Below are positions 36,862 through 46,191 of a stretch of DNA of 64,000 nucleotides, in pieces; the first letter of the stretch is position 1, and each line of letters opens with the position of its first letter. Made by a program: the position numbers and the translations under genes. The notes under the pieces are model-generated. The model was not told the origin of the DNA and ran no database searches. It saw only the letters and a program-made list of their open reading frames with translations. The DNA comes from Tahibacter soli (GTDB lineage Bacteria > Pseudomonadota > Gammaproteobacteria > Xanthomonadales > Rhodanobacteraceae): contig NZ_JAOVZO020000001.1 of assembly GCF_025717065.2 (NCBI RefSeq), forward strand, positions 1 to 64,000, written 5' to 3'.

Positions 36862-37452
36862 AAGCGGTCGGCGACTTTTGGTCCTCCCACCTCCGTTCTC
36901 ACAAGAATGTGTGATGTCCATCACGTTTTGAGAAGTGCGTGAAGGCCGCATCGATGCCGTAACAAGCCCGTTATCCCTACTTCATCGGAAGAAAACGGAT
37001 TCCAAGCAAGGCCTTACCGTCGGCGTGAGGGACCGCTGATCATTCCAACCCCTTGATTCGGTGGGGGTCTTGACGGGTCGCGGCGGTCCACTAGGGTGGG
37101 GAACGCAATTTCGGAACGGGAGTGGGGGCGTCGCCGCCGGCGACGCGCGCCGCTGTCTCCGTTTCCCAAATCCCGAACCCCAGCCGCGCGAAGGCGCAGG
37201 AGGACCACCCATGACTTAGCCCCGACAACTGGTTTCGCTGTTTTTACGGCGGCCAGAAAGGACAACGCCCCGAAACGACTTCGCAGGTCGCCGGGGCGTC
37301 TGGCAGAGGTGAGACCCGTCTGCTGTGCCCCGCACATTACTTCCTTTCAAAGCCGAGTCAAGCTGCCCGCACCGGGCAGACGGATTCGTGCGGCCCGCCG
37401 TTTTCCTCCCCGCCCAGGGGCTTGCCCCTGGGTTCATTCGAGAGAAAACGCC
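36862..37452. other. Intergenic region with left end of the IS21-family element
   Basis: 591 bases without a gene. Visible structures: GTGATG-TC-CATCAC (36911-36924) and, near the end, a 9-base stem at 37413-37432. The IS left terminus must lie here, but I could not match it to a right terminus. Confidence 0.4.
37413..37432 (+). promoter_or_regulatory. Hairpin in the istA leader
   Basis: CCCAGGGGC, loop TT, GCCCCTGGG, 20 bases before the istA start. It may dampen readthrough transcription or translation of the transposase. Confidence 0.4.
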
Positions 37453-39006
37453 ATGAACAAACTGCCCGACCTCATCCGCTTGCTCTTCACCAGGCCGCGC
37501 CTCACCCACCGCGCCATCGCTGCGTCCTTGCAGAAGTCCCGCCGCACCGTGGACCGCTACCACCGCGAGATCCGCCTGCGGGGCTACCGCTGGGAGCAAT
37601 TGAAAGGCCTCACCGCGAAGCAGCTCCACAGCAAGTTCAACCGGCAGTGGGCGATCTCCAAAGTCCGCCCCGATTTCCCGGCCATCGACGCGGTGCTGCA
37701 GAAGCGCGGCATGACGTTGTACGCGGTGTGGTCCGACTACCGCTCCCGCCATAAATCCAAAGCCCTCGGCTACGCCCAGTACGCCGCGCTGTACCGCGGG
37801 CACCGAAAAACGCAGGGCCTCGCGATGCGGCGAGTCCACGTGCCGGGACAGGAAGTCTTGGTGGACTTCTCCGGCAAGCGGCCGTTCTACACCGACCGCG
37901 GGACCGGTCGGGAGGTGCCCGTCGAGCTGTTCGTGGCGGTGCTCGGCGCGAGCAACTACGTCTTCGCTACCTGCGTGCCCTCGCAGTCGGTGCCGGACTG
38001 GATCGACGCGCACACGCGCATGGCCGAGTTCTTCGGGGGGATGCCCGCGTGCGTCGTGCCCGACAACCTCCGGTCGGCCGTGTCGAAAAGCGGCCGAGAG
38101 CCCGTGCTGCAGCGGACGTACGAGGATTGGTGCCGGTTCTACCACACCGCGCCTTTGCCCGCCCGGGCAGGACGGCCGCGCGACAAAGGGGCGGTGGAGG
38201 GCGCGGTGCTGCTCGTGCAGCGAGCCATGCTGCCGACGCTGGACAGGCAGACCTTCTTCTCCCTGGACGACCTCAACGCCGAAGTGGCGAGGTTGCTGCA
38301 CGAACTGAACGAGCGGCCCTTCCAAAAGCGCCCGGGTTGCCGCCGCGAACTCTTCGAGCGCATCGAGAAGACTGCGCTGCAACCGCTGCCGCCAACGCGG
38401 TTCACCTACGGGCAATGGATGGCCCGCCAGGTGGTACCGAAGGACTACCACGTCGCCGTGCTCGGCCACCACTACTCCGTCCCGCACGAACTGGTGGGGA
38501 GGCGAGTTGAGGCCCGCGTGTCGCCGGCTACCGTGGAAATCCACTGCGAGGGCGAGTGCGTCGCCGAGCACGCGCGCTCCCAGGTGCGCGGCGGGGCCAC
38601 CACGCTGCCGGCGCACCAACCTGAGGCCCACCGGGCCGAAGCGGAGCGTACGCCCGAGGGTTTGCTGGCGTGGGCGGCCGAAGTCGGACCGAACCTGAAA
38701 CGGTACATGGAGTACCAGTTCAGCCGTCCAAACAAGTTCGAAGGGCTGCCAGCAGGCACGGTCATCCGCGACCTCGCAAAGCACTACACGGCGGAACAAC
38801 TGGAGGCGGGCGCCAAGCACGCCCTGGCGCTGCACCTGCGCTCCGCCACGGACCTCCGCCACCAGTTGAAAGCCCTCAACGAATCGCCCGCGGCGCCGGC
38901 AGGCACGCACCCGAAGCGGGGCGGCAAGCGGCGGAAGCACGCGGAGCCGATGGCGTTGCCGGCCAAGGGGCGGCGTTCGGTCCGCGGCGACGGGGGTGCG
39001 GCTTGA
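37453..39006 (+). CDS. istA: IS21-family transposase IstA
   Basis: 517 residues. HTH near the N-terminus (LTHRAIAASLQKSRRTVDRY), then the DDE catalytic core: Asp in EVLVDFSGKRPFYTDRG, Asp in CVVPDNLRSAVS and Glu in RDKGAVEGAVLLVQRAML. The C-terminal part (YHVAVLGHHYSVPHELVGRR) is standard for IstA. Overlaps the istB start. The gene extends in frame upstream but the leader hairpin and ribosome site fix the start. Confidence 0.9.
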   Translation: MNKLPDLIRLLFTRPRLTHRAIAASLQKSRRTVDRYHREIRLRGYRWEQLKGLTAKQLHSKFNRQWAISKVRPDFPAIDAVLQKRGMTLYAVWSDYRSRHKSKALGYAQYAALYRGHRKTQGLAMRRVHVPGQEVLVDFSGKRPFYTDRGTGREVPVELFVAVLGASNYVFATCVPSQSVPDWIDAHTRMAEFFGGMPACVVPDNLRSAVSKSGREPVLQRTYEDWCRFYHTAPLPARAGRPRDKGAVEGAVLLVQRAMLPTLDRQTFFSLDDLNAEVARLLHELNERPFQKRPGCRRELFERIEKTALQPLPPTRFTYGQWMARQVVPKDYHVAVLGHHYSVPHELVGRRVEARVSPATVEIHCEGECVAEHARSQVRGGATTLPAHQPEAHRAEAERTPEGLLAWAAEVGPNLKRYMEYQFSRPNKFEGLPAGTVIRDLAKHYTAEQLEAGAKHALALHLRSATDLRHQLKALNESPAAPAGTHPKRGGKRRKHAEPMALPAKGRRSVRGDGGAA

Positions 39007-39926
39007 GCCGGCGGGGCGTATACAGGGGGCGGCCGGCTTCGGCCGCCCCTCCCGCGAGTCAGGACGGCGTGGGTGCGTGGCGGGACGAACTGGTCCGGGC
39101 GCTGCGGGGCCTGCGGCTGAAGGCCACCGCGGACGCCGTCGAAGCGCTGCGTGCCGACGGCGGTGGGCCGCTCGCGGACGGACTGGGCGAGTTGGTCGCG
39201 GCGCTCCAGCACGGCAGCGTCACCCGCGCGCTGGAGCGGCGGTTCCGCGACGCGCGTCTGCCGTTGCCCAACGCGGCTCTGGAGGACGCCTGGACCGGCT
39301 TGGTCCGCGGTCTGCCGCCGGCCGTCGTCGCACAGTTGGCCGACGGGGCGTGGGCCACGCGGCACGAGAACGTATTGATCACCTCCGAGTGCGGCGGAGG
39401 AAAAACGTGGCTGGCGTGCGCGCTGGCCGCCGCGGTGCTCCGCGCGGGCGGCACGGTGGTCTGGTTCCACCAGGCCGACTTCTTGGCGGCGTGGGCATCG
39501 GCAGACGCGGCCGGCTCGCTCGCGGCGTTGCGGCGGCGGTTGGCCTCGGCCACCGTCGTGGTGCTCGAAGAGTTGGGTGTGGAACCGCTGGAAGACGGCG
39601 ACCTGGCGGTGTTGCGGCGACTGGTGGAGTCGCGGCCCGGCGGCTTCATCCTGACGTCGCCTTTCTCGCCCGCGCTCTGGCCAGGACATTGGTGCGGCAA
39701 AACCACGTCTTCGGCGGACGCCTACACCACGGAGGCGATATTGCGGCGGCTGGTGAACCCGGCCCACTGCATCGAACTGCGCGGCAAGGCGACCGAATTC
39801 AAACCGGGGAACGAGGCGCCGCCACCGGTGCCCCGGTCGTCGCTCTCGCCACCGAAGGCGAAGCGCTTGCCCCCGTCCAAGCGGAAGGCTCAGGCGGCCG
39901 GCAAGGCCGGGAGGGCGCGCGCATGA
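39003..39926 (+). CDS. istB: IS21-family helper ATPase IstB
   Basis: About 307 residues from a TTG at 39003 overlapping the istA stop (a GTG at 39069 is the alternative). AAA+ ATPase: Walker A variant TSECGGGKTWLACALA, Walker B VVVLEELGVEPLED, and EAILRRLVNPAHCIELRG near the end. IstB multimers remodel target DNA for IstA. It is more divergent than most IstB proteins and followed directly by a toxin-like gene in the same operon. Confidence 0.82.
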   Translation: MSRRGVYRGRPASAAPPASQDGVGAWRDELVRALRGLRLKATADAVEALRADGGGPLADGLGELVAALQHGSVTRALERRFRDARLPLPNAALEDAWTGLVRGLPPAVVAQLADGAWATRHENVLITSECGGGKTWLACALAAAVLRAGGTVVWFHQADFLAAWASADAAGSLAALRRRLASATVVVLEELGVEPLEDGDLAVLRRLVESRPGGFILTSPFSPALWPGHWCGKTTSSADAYTTEAILRRLVNPAHCIELRGKATEFKPGNEAPPPVPRSSLSPPKAKRLPPSKRKAQAAGKAGRARA

Positions 39927-40264
39927 AGGCATTCGCGTTCGTCAGCGAGGCAGCCCGGGCGGACTACCTCGCGCTGCCGCGGCCGGTGCAGCGGCGGTTC
40001 GGCCGTTGCCTGCGCGCCGTGCAGGAGGGCAAGCCCGCCCCTGCCGTGAAATGCGTCGCGCCGCTGGTCGGGCGCGGCGCCGCCGAACTCGTGCAGAACG
40101 GTTCGCCTGCATACCGGGTCATTTTCTCTTCAAAAGACCCCGAAACCGTGTGCGTGCTGCATGCGTTCACCAAGACCGCCCAAGGGGCGGACCGGCCCAA
40201 CCTGGAGACCGCGCGAAAGCGGTACCGGGAAAGGCAGCGGTGGGCCAGCTCACGCAAAGCGTGA
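39923..40264 (+). CDS. RelE/Gp49-like toxin carried by the IS operon
   Basis: 113 residues: FVSEAARADYLALPRPVQRR, AVQEGKPAPAVKCVAPL, ELVQNGSPAYRVIFSSKDPE, VCVLHAFTKTAQGADRPNLE, TARKRYRERQRW. The strand VCVLHAFTKK-like and the following helix are the signature of Gp49/HigB-type RelE toxins. The ATG overlaps the istB stop (ATGA), so it is translated from the transposase mRNA. No antitoxin gene follows on the same strand. Confidence 0.7.
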   Translation: MKAFAFVSEAARADYLALPRPVQRRFGRCLRAVQEGKPAPAVKCVAPLVGRGAAELVQNGSPAYRVIFSSKDPETVCVLHAFTKTAQGADRPNLETARKRYRERQRWASSRKA

Positions 40265-40370
40265 AGCGAGAAAGAAGCGGGCTGCTAGTCAGCCCTTACC
40301 CCCATGGGAGTCGGCGAACCGCTAACCCGCGAGCCGACTATTTCTCGTACACCGAGCAGCCGAAACCAAA

Positions 40371-40625
40371 CTACCTTAGATCTGCCGAGACAATTTGTAC
40401 TGGCAGCAACCCATCAACAATTTTCCGACGCGCAATTGACTCAAAAACGCTCCGGTTGGCAACGAACTGTTCTTCGGTTCCGCTGTTCCTAAGCGAAGGA
40501 TCTGCGTCCTCCAGCGCCTCCGTGGATACTGAGCAAGATAACGACTTTCCGTCCACTATTGCTTCAAAGTTAATGCCGAAGGTCTGGGAATTTGCGGCAT
40601 ATTTTCCACTAAATCGAATGTCCAC
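40371..40625 (-). CDS. DUF1488-like small protein
   Basis: 84 residues: FGINFEAIVDGKSLSCSVST, EALEDADPSLRNSG, RSVFESIARRKIVDG. The order matches the DUF1488 family. GTG start with a perfect AAGGAG 7 bases upstream. Lower GC than its neighbours. Function unknown. Confidence 0.65.
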   Translation of the reverse strand: MDIRFSGKYAANSQTFGINFEAIVDGKSLSCSVSTEALEDADPSLRNSGTEEQFVANRSVFESIARRKIVDGLLPVQIVSADLR

Positions 40626-40885
40626 CTGTTACTCCTTGAAATCTACTGATGCACCGAGAATGGCGCATGCTCTTCGTGGCGATTCTGCTTCACATTATCC
40701 TGAGAAATTTCCCTGCCGTGTAGGAGGTTGCTGCCTGCAGGGCAATGAAATTCAGAACTGGTGGGCAAGTCAGGCAGAATAGGCACGTGGGGAATACACA
40801 GGAACTGCCCGGGCATTCCAATTGCGGCGCCCCCTCATAGTGATAGCCGCTCCTGACTAGGTGGCCAATAGCGGAGTCTGCACAC

Positions 40886-41476
40886 TTAAGAGCGTCGGTG
40901 ATGTCGAGTCCGCACTAAATACGGCATGCGCTGATGATGCGAGCTATTTGCGCTCCATCTTAGAGCGCTGTAGCCACCCACGAGACGATGCCCCACCCAT
41001 CTTGTATCCACAACCTGGGGAAGGTTCGGCATGTTCAAAAGCAGCAGTCTCCCCATAAAAGCAATCCAATCACCTTTGCCGAGTAGCGTAGTGCTGTATG
41101 CATGAAAACTTCGACCGCTGTTGAACAAAGTAAGCTCGTTAGCAATTTCTCTGCCGACAATTTCATTGAAAGCAATAGAGTCGGTATCGGGATGATCGGC
41201 TGAAAAAAAGTCAATCATCGGTATGTGTGATATCCGGTTGCGAGGGTCGATGATTTTTGAGTTCAGCGCGAGCTCCCAGCCCGGCTTGAGACTACGGATT
41301 TTTTCGGCCACCCAATCTGGAGTTATCTCGACGATGGGAACGAAATATGTTGTTCTTTCATCAAGTGCGGCCTGAGGTCGATAGAAATATTCGGAGAAAC
41401 TCAACTTGAGTTCCAGACCATATCTGTCGGCCAAGTCATAGGCCACCTGTACGGGGTGCGCCGACAAGTCGATCAC
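40886..41476 (-). CDS. Archaeo-eukaryotic-primase-like protein paired with dGTPase
   Basis: 196 residues, overlapping the dGTPase stop by ATGA. The C-terminal half has SFHAYSTTLLGKGDWIAFMG, RLLLLNMPN and DTRWVGHRLVGGYSALRWS, resembling short primase/polymerase-like (AEP, 'primase 1D-like') proteins with the basic R-W...H-R...L-R-W pattern; the N-terminal half has VPIVEITPDWVAEKI. Assignment is tentative. The fixed link with a dNTP hydrolase suggests a two-gene anti-phage unit. Confidence 0.55.
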   Translation of the reverse strand: MIDLSAHPVQVAYDLADRYGLELKLSFSEYFYRPQAALDERTTYFVPIVEITPDWVAEKIRSLKPGWELALNSKIIDPRNRISHIPMIDFFSADHPDTDSIAFNEIVGREIANELTLFNSGRSFHAYSTTLLGKGDWIAFMGRLLLLNMPNLPQVVDTRWVGHRLVGGYSALRWSANSSHHQRMPYLVRTRHHRRS

Positions 41477-42882
41477 AGGCTTATGCCGGCCAGGGTTTGA
41501 TACGTGCGAAGGGCAAAGATGTCCGTCATGCCTGCAACAAAGTCCACGATTAGGTGAACGCGCAATGCATGCTCTTGTTCGTCGTCAACGTCTTCGGTTG
41601 CTTTCCTGTAGGCCGCAACGTGCTTGCCAGCCAGCAGTGAGAACAGCCGCATTTCCTCTTCAAGATTCTTGCTGCATCGTCCTCCACCGGAAATTGAGCC
41701 CATATTGTCTCGGTCTAATTTCAAGACGCATTCGAACTTGCTCAAGATTCCTTTGATCGCCGCATGACCAACGAGCTCCCTTTCGTGGGAACTTCGCTTT
41801 CCGTACAGCAAATGGCCGACTGATTTCTTGATGGCGCTGAGGATGTTGCCAGAATCAGAGCCCCGTTCCACCAAGCCCTTGTGGGTACCGGCCAAAACCT
41901 GGTCATGTTGCTGCACATATACGCTTGCGGCGTTTTGAACCAGAAAGCGGACGAGTTCCGACCTGAATACGACGGCCGCCTCAACGGTCTTGCCATATTT
42001 CGCGGAATTGTCTGTGGCTGTCTTTACGATTGATTGTGCGGAAGGATGCTTATCCAATCGAGAGACAAGGTCTGATGTGAAGAGCTCGTGGGTCAGTAGG
42101 CCTTTTTCGATGCCATCTTCAATGTCGCTTAGGCAATAAGAAATATCATCAGCTGCTTCCATCAAGTACGCCAACGGAAAGCGGGAGCCGTCCGACATTT
42201 GCAGCTCTTGTTTTACACACTCCCAAACCGCTGCCTCTGTTGTAAATATTCCAGCTTTTTTTGTCAGTGGCGATGCGTCGCTAATGCCAGATGGCGTGCA
42301 GGGGTATTTGACGGTGCTCGCGATTTGAGAAACGGTCAGATTCATTCCGGTTGATCCGTCGGCTCCGGCGAGTTTTGTTATCACTCGAAAGCCCTGCGGG
42401 TTTCCGTCGAAACTCTTGATGTTCTGGCTGTGTGCCTCTGAAGTCGCCCTGTATTCCGAGGCGCGACGAACATAGTCGGTGTACCAATTTGAGATGGCCG
42501 CTTCGCCGAAATGACCAAAAGGCGGATTGCCTATGTCATGTAGGAGGCATGCCGTCTCAACGATGTTCGTCATCGCGAGCTTGGAGTCGTCGGTTAAACC
42601 GAGGCTTTCCGCCTTGTCGCGTCCAAACTGAGAAAAAACGGAAGTGGTGAGGTATCTGCCAACGTGAGCAACTTCGAGGGAATGAGTGAGGCGCGACCTG
42701 ACTGCTGCATTTTCTTCGAGGGGGAATACTTGGGTTTTTCGCTGTAAGCGACGGAAAGCGGCTGAGTAAATGACCCTCGACCGGTCGCTTTCGGTTTCTT
42801 TCAACAGCTCTTCTTCCGGCCGCGTGCTGGGCCTCAACCGCTTCCGCGAAAGTAGTTTTTCATACGGTTTTGTCATGGCCAT
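41473..42882 (-). CDS. dgt: dGTPase-family HD-domain triphosphohydrolase
   Basis: 469 residues. HD-domain metal ligands: RLTHSLEVAHVGRYL (His), VETACLLHDIGNPPFGHFGE (HD) and YLMEAADDISYCLSDIEDGI (Asp). The start matches Dgt proteins (ETESDRSRVIYSAAFRRLQR KTQVF order). It hydrolyses dNTPs to nucleosides and triphosphate; on mobile elements such enzymes can starve phage replication. GC is lower than the chromosome. First gene of a two-gene operon. Confidence 0.88.
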   Translation of the reverse strand: MAMTKPYEKLLSRKRLRPSTRPEEELLKETESDRSRVIYSAAFRRLQRKTQVFPLEENAAVRSRLTHSLEVAHVGRYLTTSVFSQFGRDKAESLGLTDDSKLAMTNIVETACLLHDIGNPPFGHFGEAAISNWYTDYVRRASEYRATSEAHSQNIKSFDGNPQGFRVITKLAGADGSTGMNLTVSQIASTVKYPCTPSGISDASPLTKKAGIFTTEAAVWECVKQELQMSDGSRFPLAYLMEAADDISYCLSDIEDGIEKGLLTHELFTSDLVSRLDKHPSAQSIVKTATDNSAKYGKTVEAAVVFRSELVRFLVQNAASVYVQQHDQVLAGTHKGLVERGSDSGNILSAIKKSVGHLLYGKRSSHERELVGHAAIKGILSKFECVLKLDRDNMGSISGGGRCSKNLEEEMRLFSLLAGKHVAAYRKATEDVDDEQEHALRVHLIVDFVAGMTDIFALRTYQTLAGISL

Positions 42883-43093
42883 CCACTCTGCTGCGGTGAA
42901 TTGTGATACGGCGATTGGGGTCGAAGACGATTCAGGTAGAACGGGAACTTTCCTGGCATGCTTCGGTGCTGCTTGCTCCGGTTGCGGTACGGAGGGGCCT
43001 AAGTCGAAGTTCCTAGGGGCGAACTAAGCGGCTACACAGATACGATCGAGCACTAGACGAAGATTTCTCACGACGGCAACACGCCCGCCTGCC

Positions 43094-43735
43094 TCATGGG
43101 AATGAAAATTCCATTCCGCTGAACGCCGCTCCGACGTCTGGCGGAATGGGATAGGGCTCAATTTGCTTGAACGCTTTCAGGATGGATTTGTCCACACGGG
43201 CGTCTCCGGACCGCGAAATCCACTGAAGGTTGAGCAGGCGGCCGCGCTCGTCGAGTTTGACCCTCATGACGGTTCGTTGCCCGTTGCTGTACTCGGGAGG
43301 CTTCACCCACGCCTGTTGCAAGCGCCCCATCACTTGCTCTTTCCATGCCTCCATTTCTTTGGCCGCTTCTTCGCGATGATCTTCTACCTCAGCATCGGTT
43401 ATGCCCGCCGTCTGCGAGCACGAAATGGGGTCCGGGTATTTGTACGTACAGAAATACTCTCGCCCTTTGCAGTGGGCGGTGAAAGTATGAATCCCTCGGT
43501 GTGCCTCTTCGTTGGAGATGCCGATTTCGTTGGCCGGGCATCCGACCGACCCGGATGCGAGGCGCCTGGAGATTTCGGGATTCGTGCCGCCAAACAGACC
43601 AGCAACCACGATGCCGCGCTCACTGAGGATGCGCGTGGCGGGTTTGAGCTCGTCGCGCTCGGGCGGTACCGGAGTGCCCCGCGCCAAAGCCACCTGAGAA
43701 AGAACGAACAGCGCGAACACGGCGATGAGGCGCAT
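43094..43735 (-). CDS. Secreted TonB C-terminal-domain protein
   Basis: 213 residues. Signal peptide about MRLIAVFALFVLSQVALA. The final about 80 residues form a TonB/TolA C-terminal domain: VMGRLQQAWVKPPEYSNGQR, VMRVKLDERGRLLNLQWISR, VDKSILKAFKQIEPYPIP. Four Cys occur in the middle part (GCPANE, HCKGREYFCTY, SCSQ). No membrane anchor besides the signal sequence, so not a classical TonB; probably periplasmic. Confidence 0.7.
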   Translation of the reverse strand: MRLIAVFALFVLSQVALARGTPVPPERDELKPATRILSERGIVVAGLFGGTNPEISRRLASGSVGCPANEIGISNEEAHRGIHTFTAHCKGREYFCTYKYPDPISCSQTAGITDAEVEDHREEAAKEMEAWKEQVMGRLQQAWVKPPEYSNGQRTVMRVKLDERGRLLNLQWISRSGDARVDKSILKAFKQIEPYPIPPDVGAAFSGMEFSFP

Positions 43736-43908
43736 GGGTGGCTTCCTTGTTGTGGCCCGCTGCTGCGCTTCGCGGCGTTTCTCGGGGACTGACGCTCTGC
43801 AAAACCGCGCTGGCTGCCGGTGTTTCGGACGAACCAAGCATATCCCCGGCACTTGGCCTAGGTGAACCCTGCGCCGGCCTGGGCCGCCATTTCCGCGCCC
43901 GGACCGCC

Positions 43909-44985
43909 TCAGTCGGTCGTGCCGATCACCGCCCCCAGGCTCTTCACCAACGAGACCAGCGCGCTCTGGTTTCGCACCCCGGTTTTCCCATAGACCACTT
44001 TTAGACGGGTGCGAACCCCTTCGGTCGACACCCCCATGGTCGCCGCCACTTGCGACAGGTCCAGGCCATCGGCCAGCCGCACCGCCAGTTCTGCCTCCCG
44101 TGGGGTCAGTCCATAGGCGGCCAGCAGAGCGCGTCGCAGCCTCTCGGGTGCCTTGGAGTGTGTGGTTTCGATGAAGACGGCGGTACGGGCGGGGCCCAGC
44201 GCTCCATGCCCTGGCAGAGCGTGCGCGGTCGCGTGTCCCGCCACGGCGCCGTCCGGGCGGCGCAGGGCCGTCGGGCGCGTACCGGCTGCAAACACATCCC
44301 CGCTCCCGGGAGAGCGCGCAATGAGGCGGCCGCCGCGCAGACGAACCAGGCCGCCGTCCCGCAGCAGGTCGTCCGCCGCTGAATTCCAGCCGATGCACCG
44401 GTCGTGCTCGTCCAGGAAAAACGTCGCGGTGCCCAAACAGTCGAGGGCCTGTCTCGAAGCCCGGCCCAAGCCGTCGTCCGGAGCCAATCTGGCCCTCAGT
44501 GCGCATGCGTTGACCCAATGCGGGGCCAGACGGGCCAACCAGTCGCGCTCCCGCGCGTCGTACGGGCCGCGGCGGCTTGAGCGGAGTAGGGTCAGGCTGA
44601 TGACTTGATGCGCGTCCCGCAGGCCAATCACGCCGCCGCCGTGGTCCACATTCATGGGCCGCAAAAAGTCGGCCCAGAAGGCTGTCTTGCGCAAACGCGC
44701 GAGGGGCAAATCGTCATCGGGGACGACCACCGCGCCGGCAGGTGGACCCTTGCTTTCGTCGGGCGGACGCCAGGGGTTGCCGGCAGCATGGGTCAGTTCA
44801 AAGGCGGCGGCCATGTCCGAGCCCTGGCCGTAGTAGGCCGGCAGCGTCTGCCGCCTGGTCCCCACGTCCACCTGCAGAATCGCGGCGGCGTGGCTGCGGG
44901 TCTCGGCACATACCTCAGCCAGAAAGCCGGAAGCCCAATCCGGTTCCGCAAGGGTTTCGAACAAGGTGCCGATCATCCTTTCCAT
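43909..44985 (-). CDS. LuxR-family transcriptional regulator
   Basis: 358 residues with a C-terminal LuxR helix-turn-helix (YGLTPREAELAVRLADGLDL, AATMGVSTEGVRTRLKVVYG KTG). The first about 280 residues look like PAS/GAF-type sensing folds (TATFFLDEHDRCIGWNSAAD). Divergent from the BON-domain gene, which it may control. No autoinducer-binding signature seen. Confidence 0.8.
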   Translation of the reverse strand: MERMIGTLFETLAEPDWASGFLAEVCAETRSHAAAILQVDVGTRRQTLPAYYGQGSDMAAAFELTHAAGNPWRPPDESKGPPAGAVVVPDDDLPLARLRKTAFWADFLRPMNVDHGGGVIGLRDAHQVISLTLLRSSRRGPYDARERDWLARLAPHWVNACALRARLAPDDGLGRASRQALDCLGTATFFLDEHDRCIGWNSAADDLLRDGGLVRLRGGRLIARSPGSGDVFAAGTRPTALRRPDGAVAGHATAHALPGHGALGPARTAVFIETTHSKAPERLRRALLAAYGLTPREAELAVRLADGLDLSQVAATMGVSTEGVRTRLKVVYGKTGVRNQSALVSLVKSLGAVIGTTD

Positions 44986-45101
44986 GGCTGCTGCCTCGCA
45001 TCGTTGCCGATGTCCATTCCCATATGGGAATGCCGCGGACGACCCCGGATGCAGACGATCTCTCGTGCGCCAACGCCGGCGTTTCTTGGAGATTTCCCGT
45101 C

Positions 45102-45428
45102 ATGCAGACCACCCACTCCTCGCCGCTGCGCTGGCTGGTTGCGTTGCTGTTGACCCTCAGCCTGTTCCCGGCCTTTGCCGCCAAACCCCTCGACGAAACC
45201 GAAAGCCTCGACGCCGACGCCCAGACCGCGGCGCTGGTCGTCCGCCGGCTGGCTCGCGACGACCTGGAGGCCTACCACCGCATCGACGTGAAGGTCGTCG
45301 ATGGCCGTGCCGTCCTGACCGGCACCGCGCGCACGCGACAGGGGCTCGACGCCATCGTTCGGGAGGTCGGCAAAGTGCCGGGCGTTCGGTCGGTCGAGGA
45401 ACACGTCAAGGTCGAGCCGACCCCGTAG
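45102..45428 (+). CDS. Periplasmic BON-domain protein
   Basis: 108 residues: signal peptide (LRWLVALLLTLSLFPAFA) and one BON domain (RIDVKVVDGRAVLTGTARTR, VREVGKVPGVRSVEEHVKV). BON domains bind phospholipid or the outer membrane, as in OsmY. CTTGGAG lies 12 bases before the ATG. Confidence 0.75.
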   Translation: MQTTHSSPLRWLVALLLTLSLFPAFAAKPLDETESLDADAQTAALVVRRLARDDLEAYHRIDVKVVDGRAVLTGTARTRQGLDAIVREVGKVPGVRSVEEHVKVEPTP

Positions 45429-45440
45429 CGGAGGCGGCGG

Positions 45441-45690
45441 GTGTACTTCGAAATCCAGCGCATCGCGGCGTTGGTACAAGAGGCGGCCACTCCGCGACGG
45501 GCCGGCTTCGACCCCCGAACCCGGCTTGCCCAGGAACTTCGGCGCATCGCGGCCTCCCTCCCCCGAGGCCATCCCGGAAGCGCTGCGGACCGTCCTTCTG
45601 ACTGGTGAAGCCGTGGGACCCGAAGCCGGCCGATGGCTGCCGATCGTGCAGACCTGGCTTGCCGACGAGTGCGCCCGCACGGGCGTTTGA
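45441..45690 (+). pseudogene. Frameshifted small ORF
   Basis: GTG at 45441 follows GGAGG. The first frame reads VYFEIQRIAALVQEAATPRR then RTRLAQELRRIAASLP; after the C5 run at about 45560 the coding character continues in another frame: EAIPEALRTVLLTGEAVGPE, AGRWLPIVQTWLADECARTG, stop at 45690. Joined, it would be a small protein of about 82 residues. Unrecognised. Confidence 0.4.
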
Positions 45691-45888
45691 TTCGCGCGCT
45701 TCCCATTGCGTGCCTCGGCCGCTGACGTCCGTCGCGGCCGTTCCTTTTTCTGTGCTGGTTGCCATGGCGCCTGCCTCCGTGGGACGTTGGAGTCAAGCAT
45801 GACGTACTCGTTTATCAGGTACAAAGGGGCTTTTCGCGTACATCGGGAACGACTTCTAACCTGCTCGCCTCGCAAATGGGCAGGCGGC

Positions 45889-46191
45889 ATGAAGCGGACC
45901 TCGTTGCACACCCCCGAGTACGGAGCCGTCGTCGCGCTGCTCCGCGACCTCAGGCTGGAAGCAGGGCTGTCGCAGGCCGAGGTGGCCGAGCGCGTGGACC
46001 GGCCGCAAACGTGGCTGTCCGCAGTGGAGGTGGGCGGTCGGGGGCTGGACCTGCTGCAGATTCGTGAGCTGGTGGCCGTCTACGGCGTCGATTTTCCGAA
46101 CTTCGCGCGCCGGCTTGAGGAGCGCTTGAAGGAGCAACCGTACCGGCCGCCGCGGCGTCGGCGGGTCGATGCGGGGACCAGCAAGTCCTGA
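45889..46191 (+). CDS. XRE-family HTH protein
   Basis: 100 residues with a Cro/C1-type HTH: VVALLRDLRLEAGLSQAEVA, ERVDRPQTWLSAVEVGGRGL, DLLQIRELVAVYGVDF. The tail is Arg/Pro-rich. GGCAGGCGGC precedes the ATG. Alone between the BON gene and the RHS toxin; target unknown. Confidence 0.75.
   Translation: MKRTSLHTPEYGAVVALLRDLRLEAGLSQAEVAERVDRPQTWLSAVEVGGRGLDLLQIRELVAVYGVDFPNFARRLEERLKEQPYRPPRRRRVDAGTSKS

Larger units (their letters stand above)
37453..40264 (+). mobile_element. IS21-family transposon with passenger toxin gene
   Basis: Three overlapping genes (istA, istB, toxin-like) in one operon. Only the coding span is given because terminal inverted repeats were not found by eye; the real element is larger on both sides. 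Confidence 0.7.

Noticed and set aside
36862-37452. Second oriT near the relaxase
   Set aside because: Stems exist, but none is followed by a TAAGTGCG-type nick sequence; the IncQ-like site at 32.3 kb fits better.
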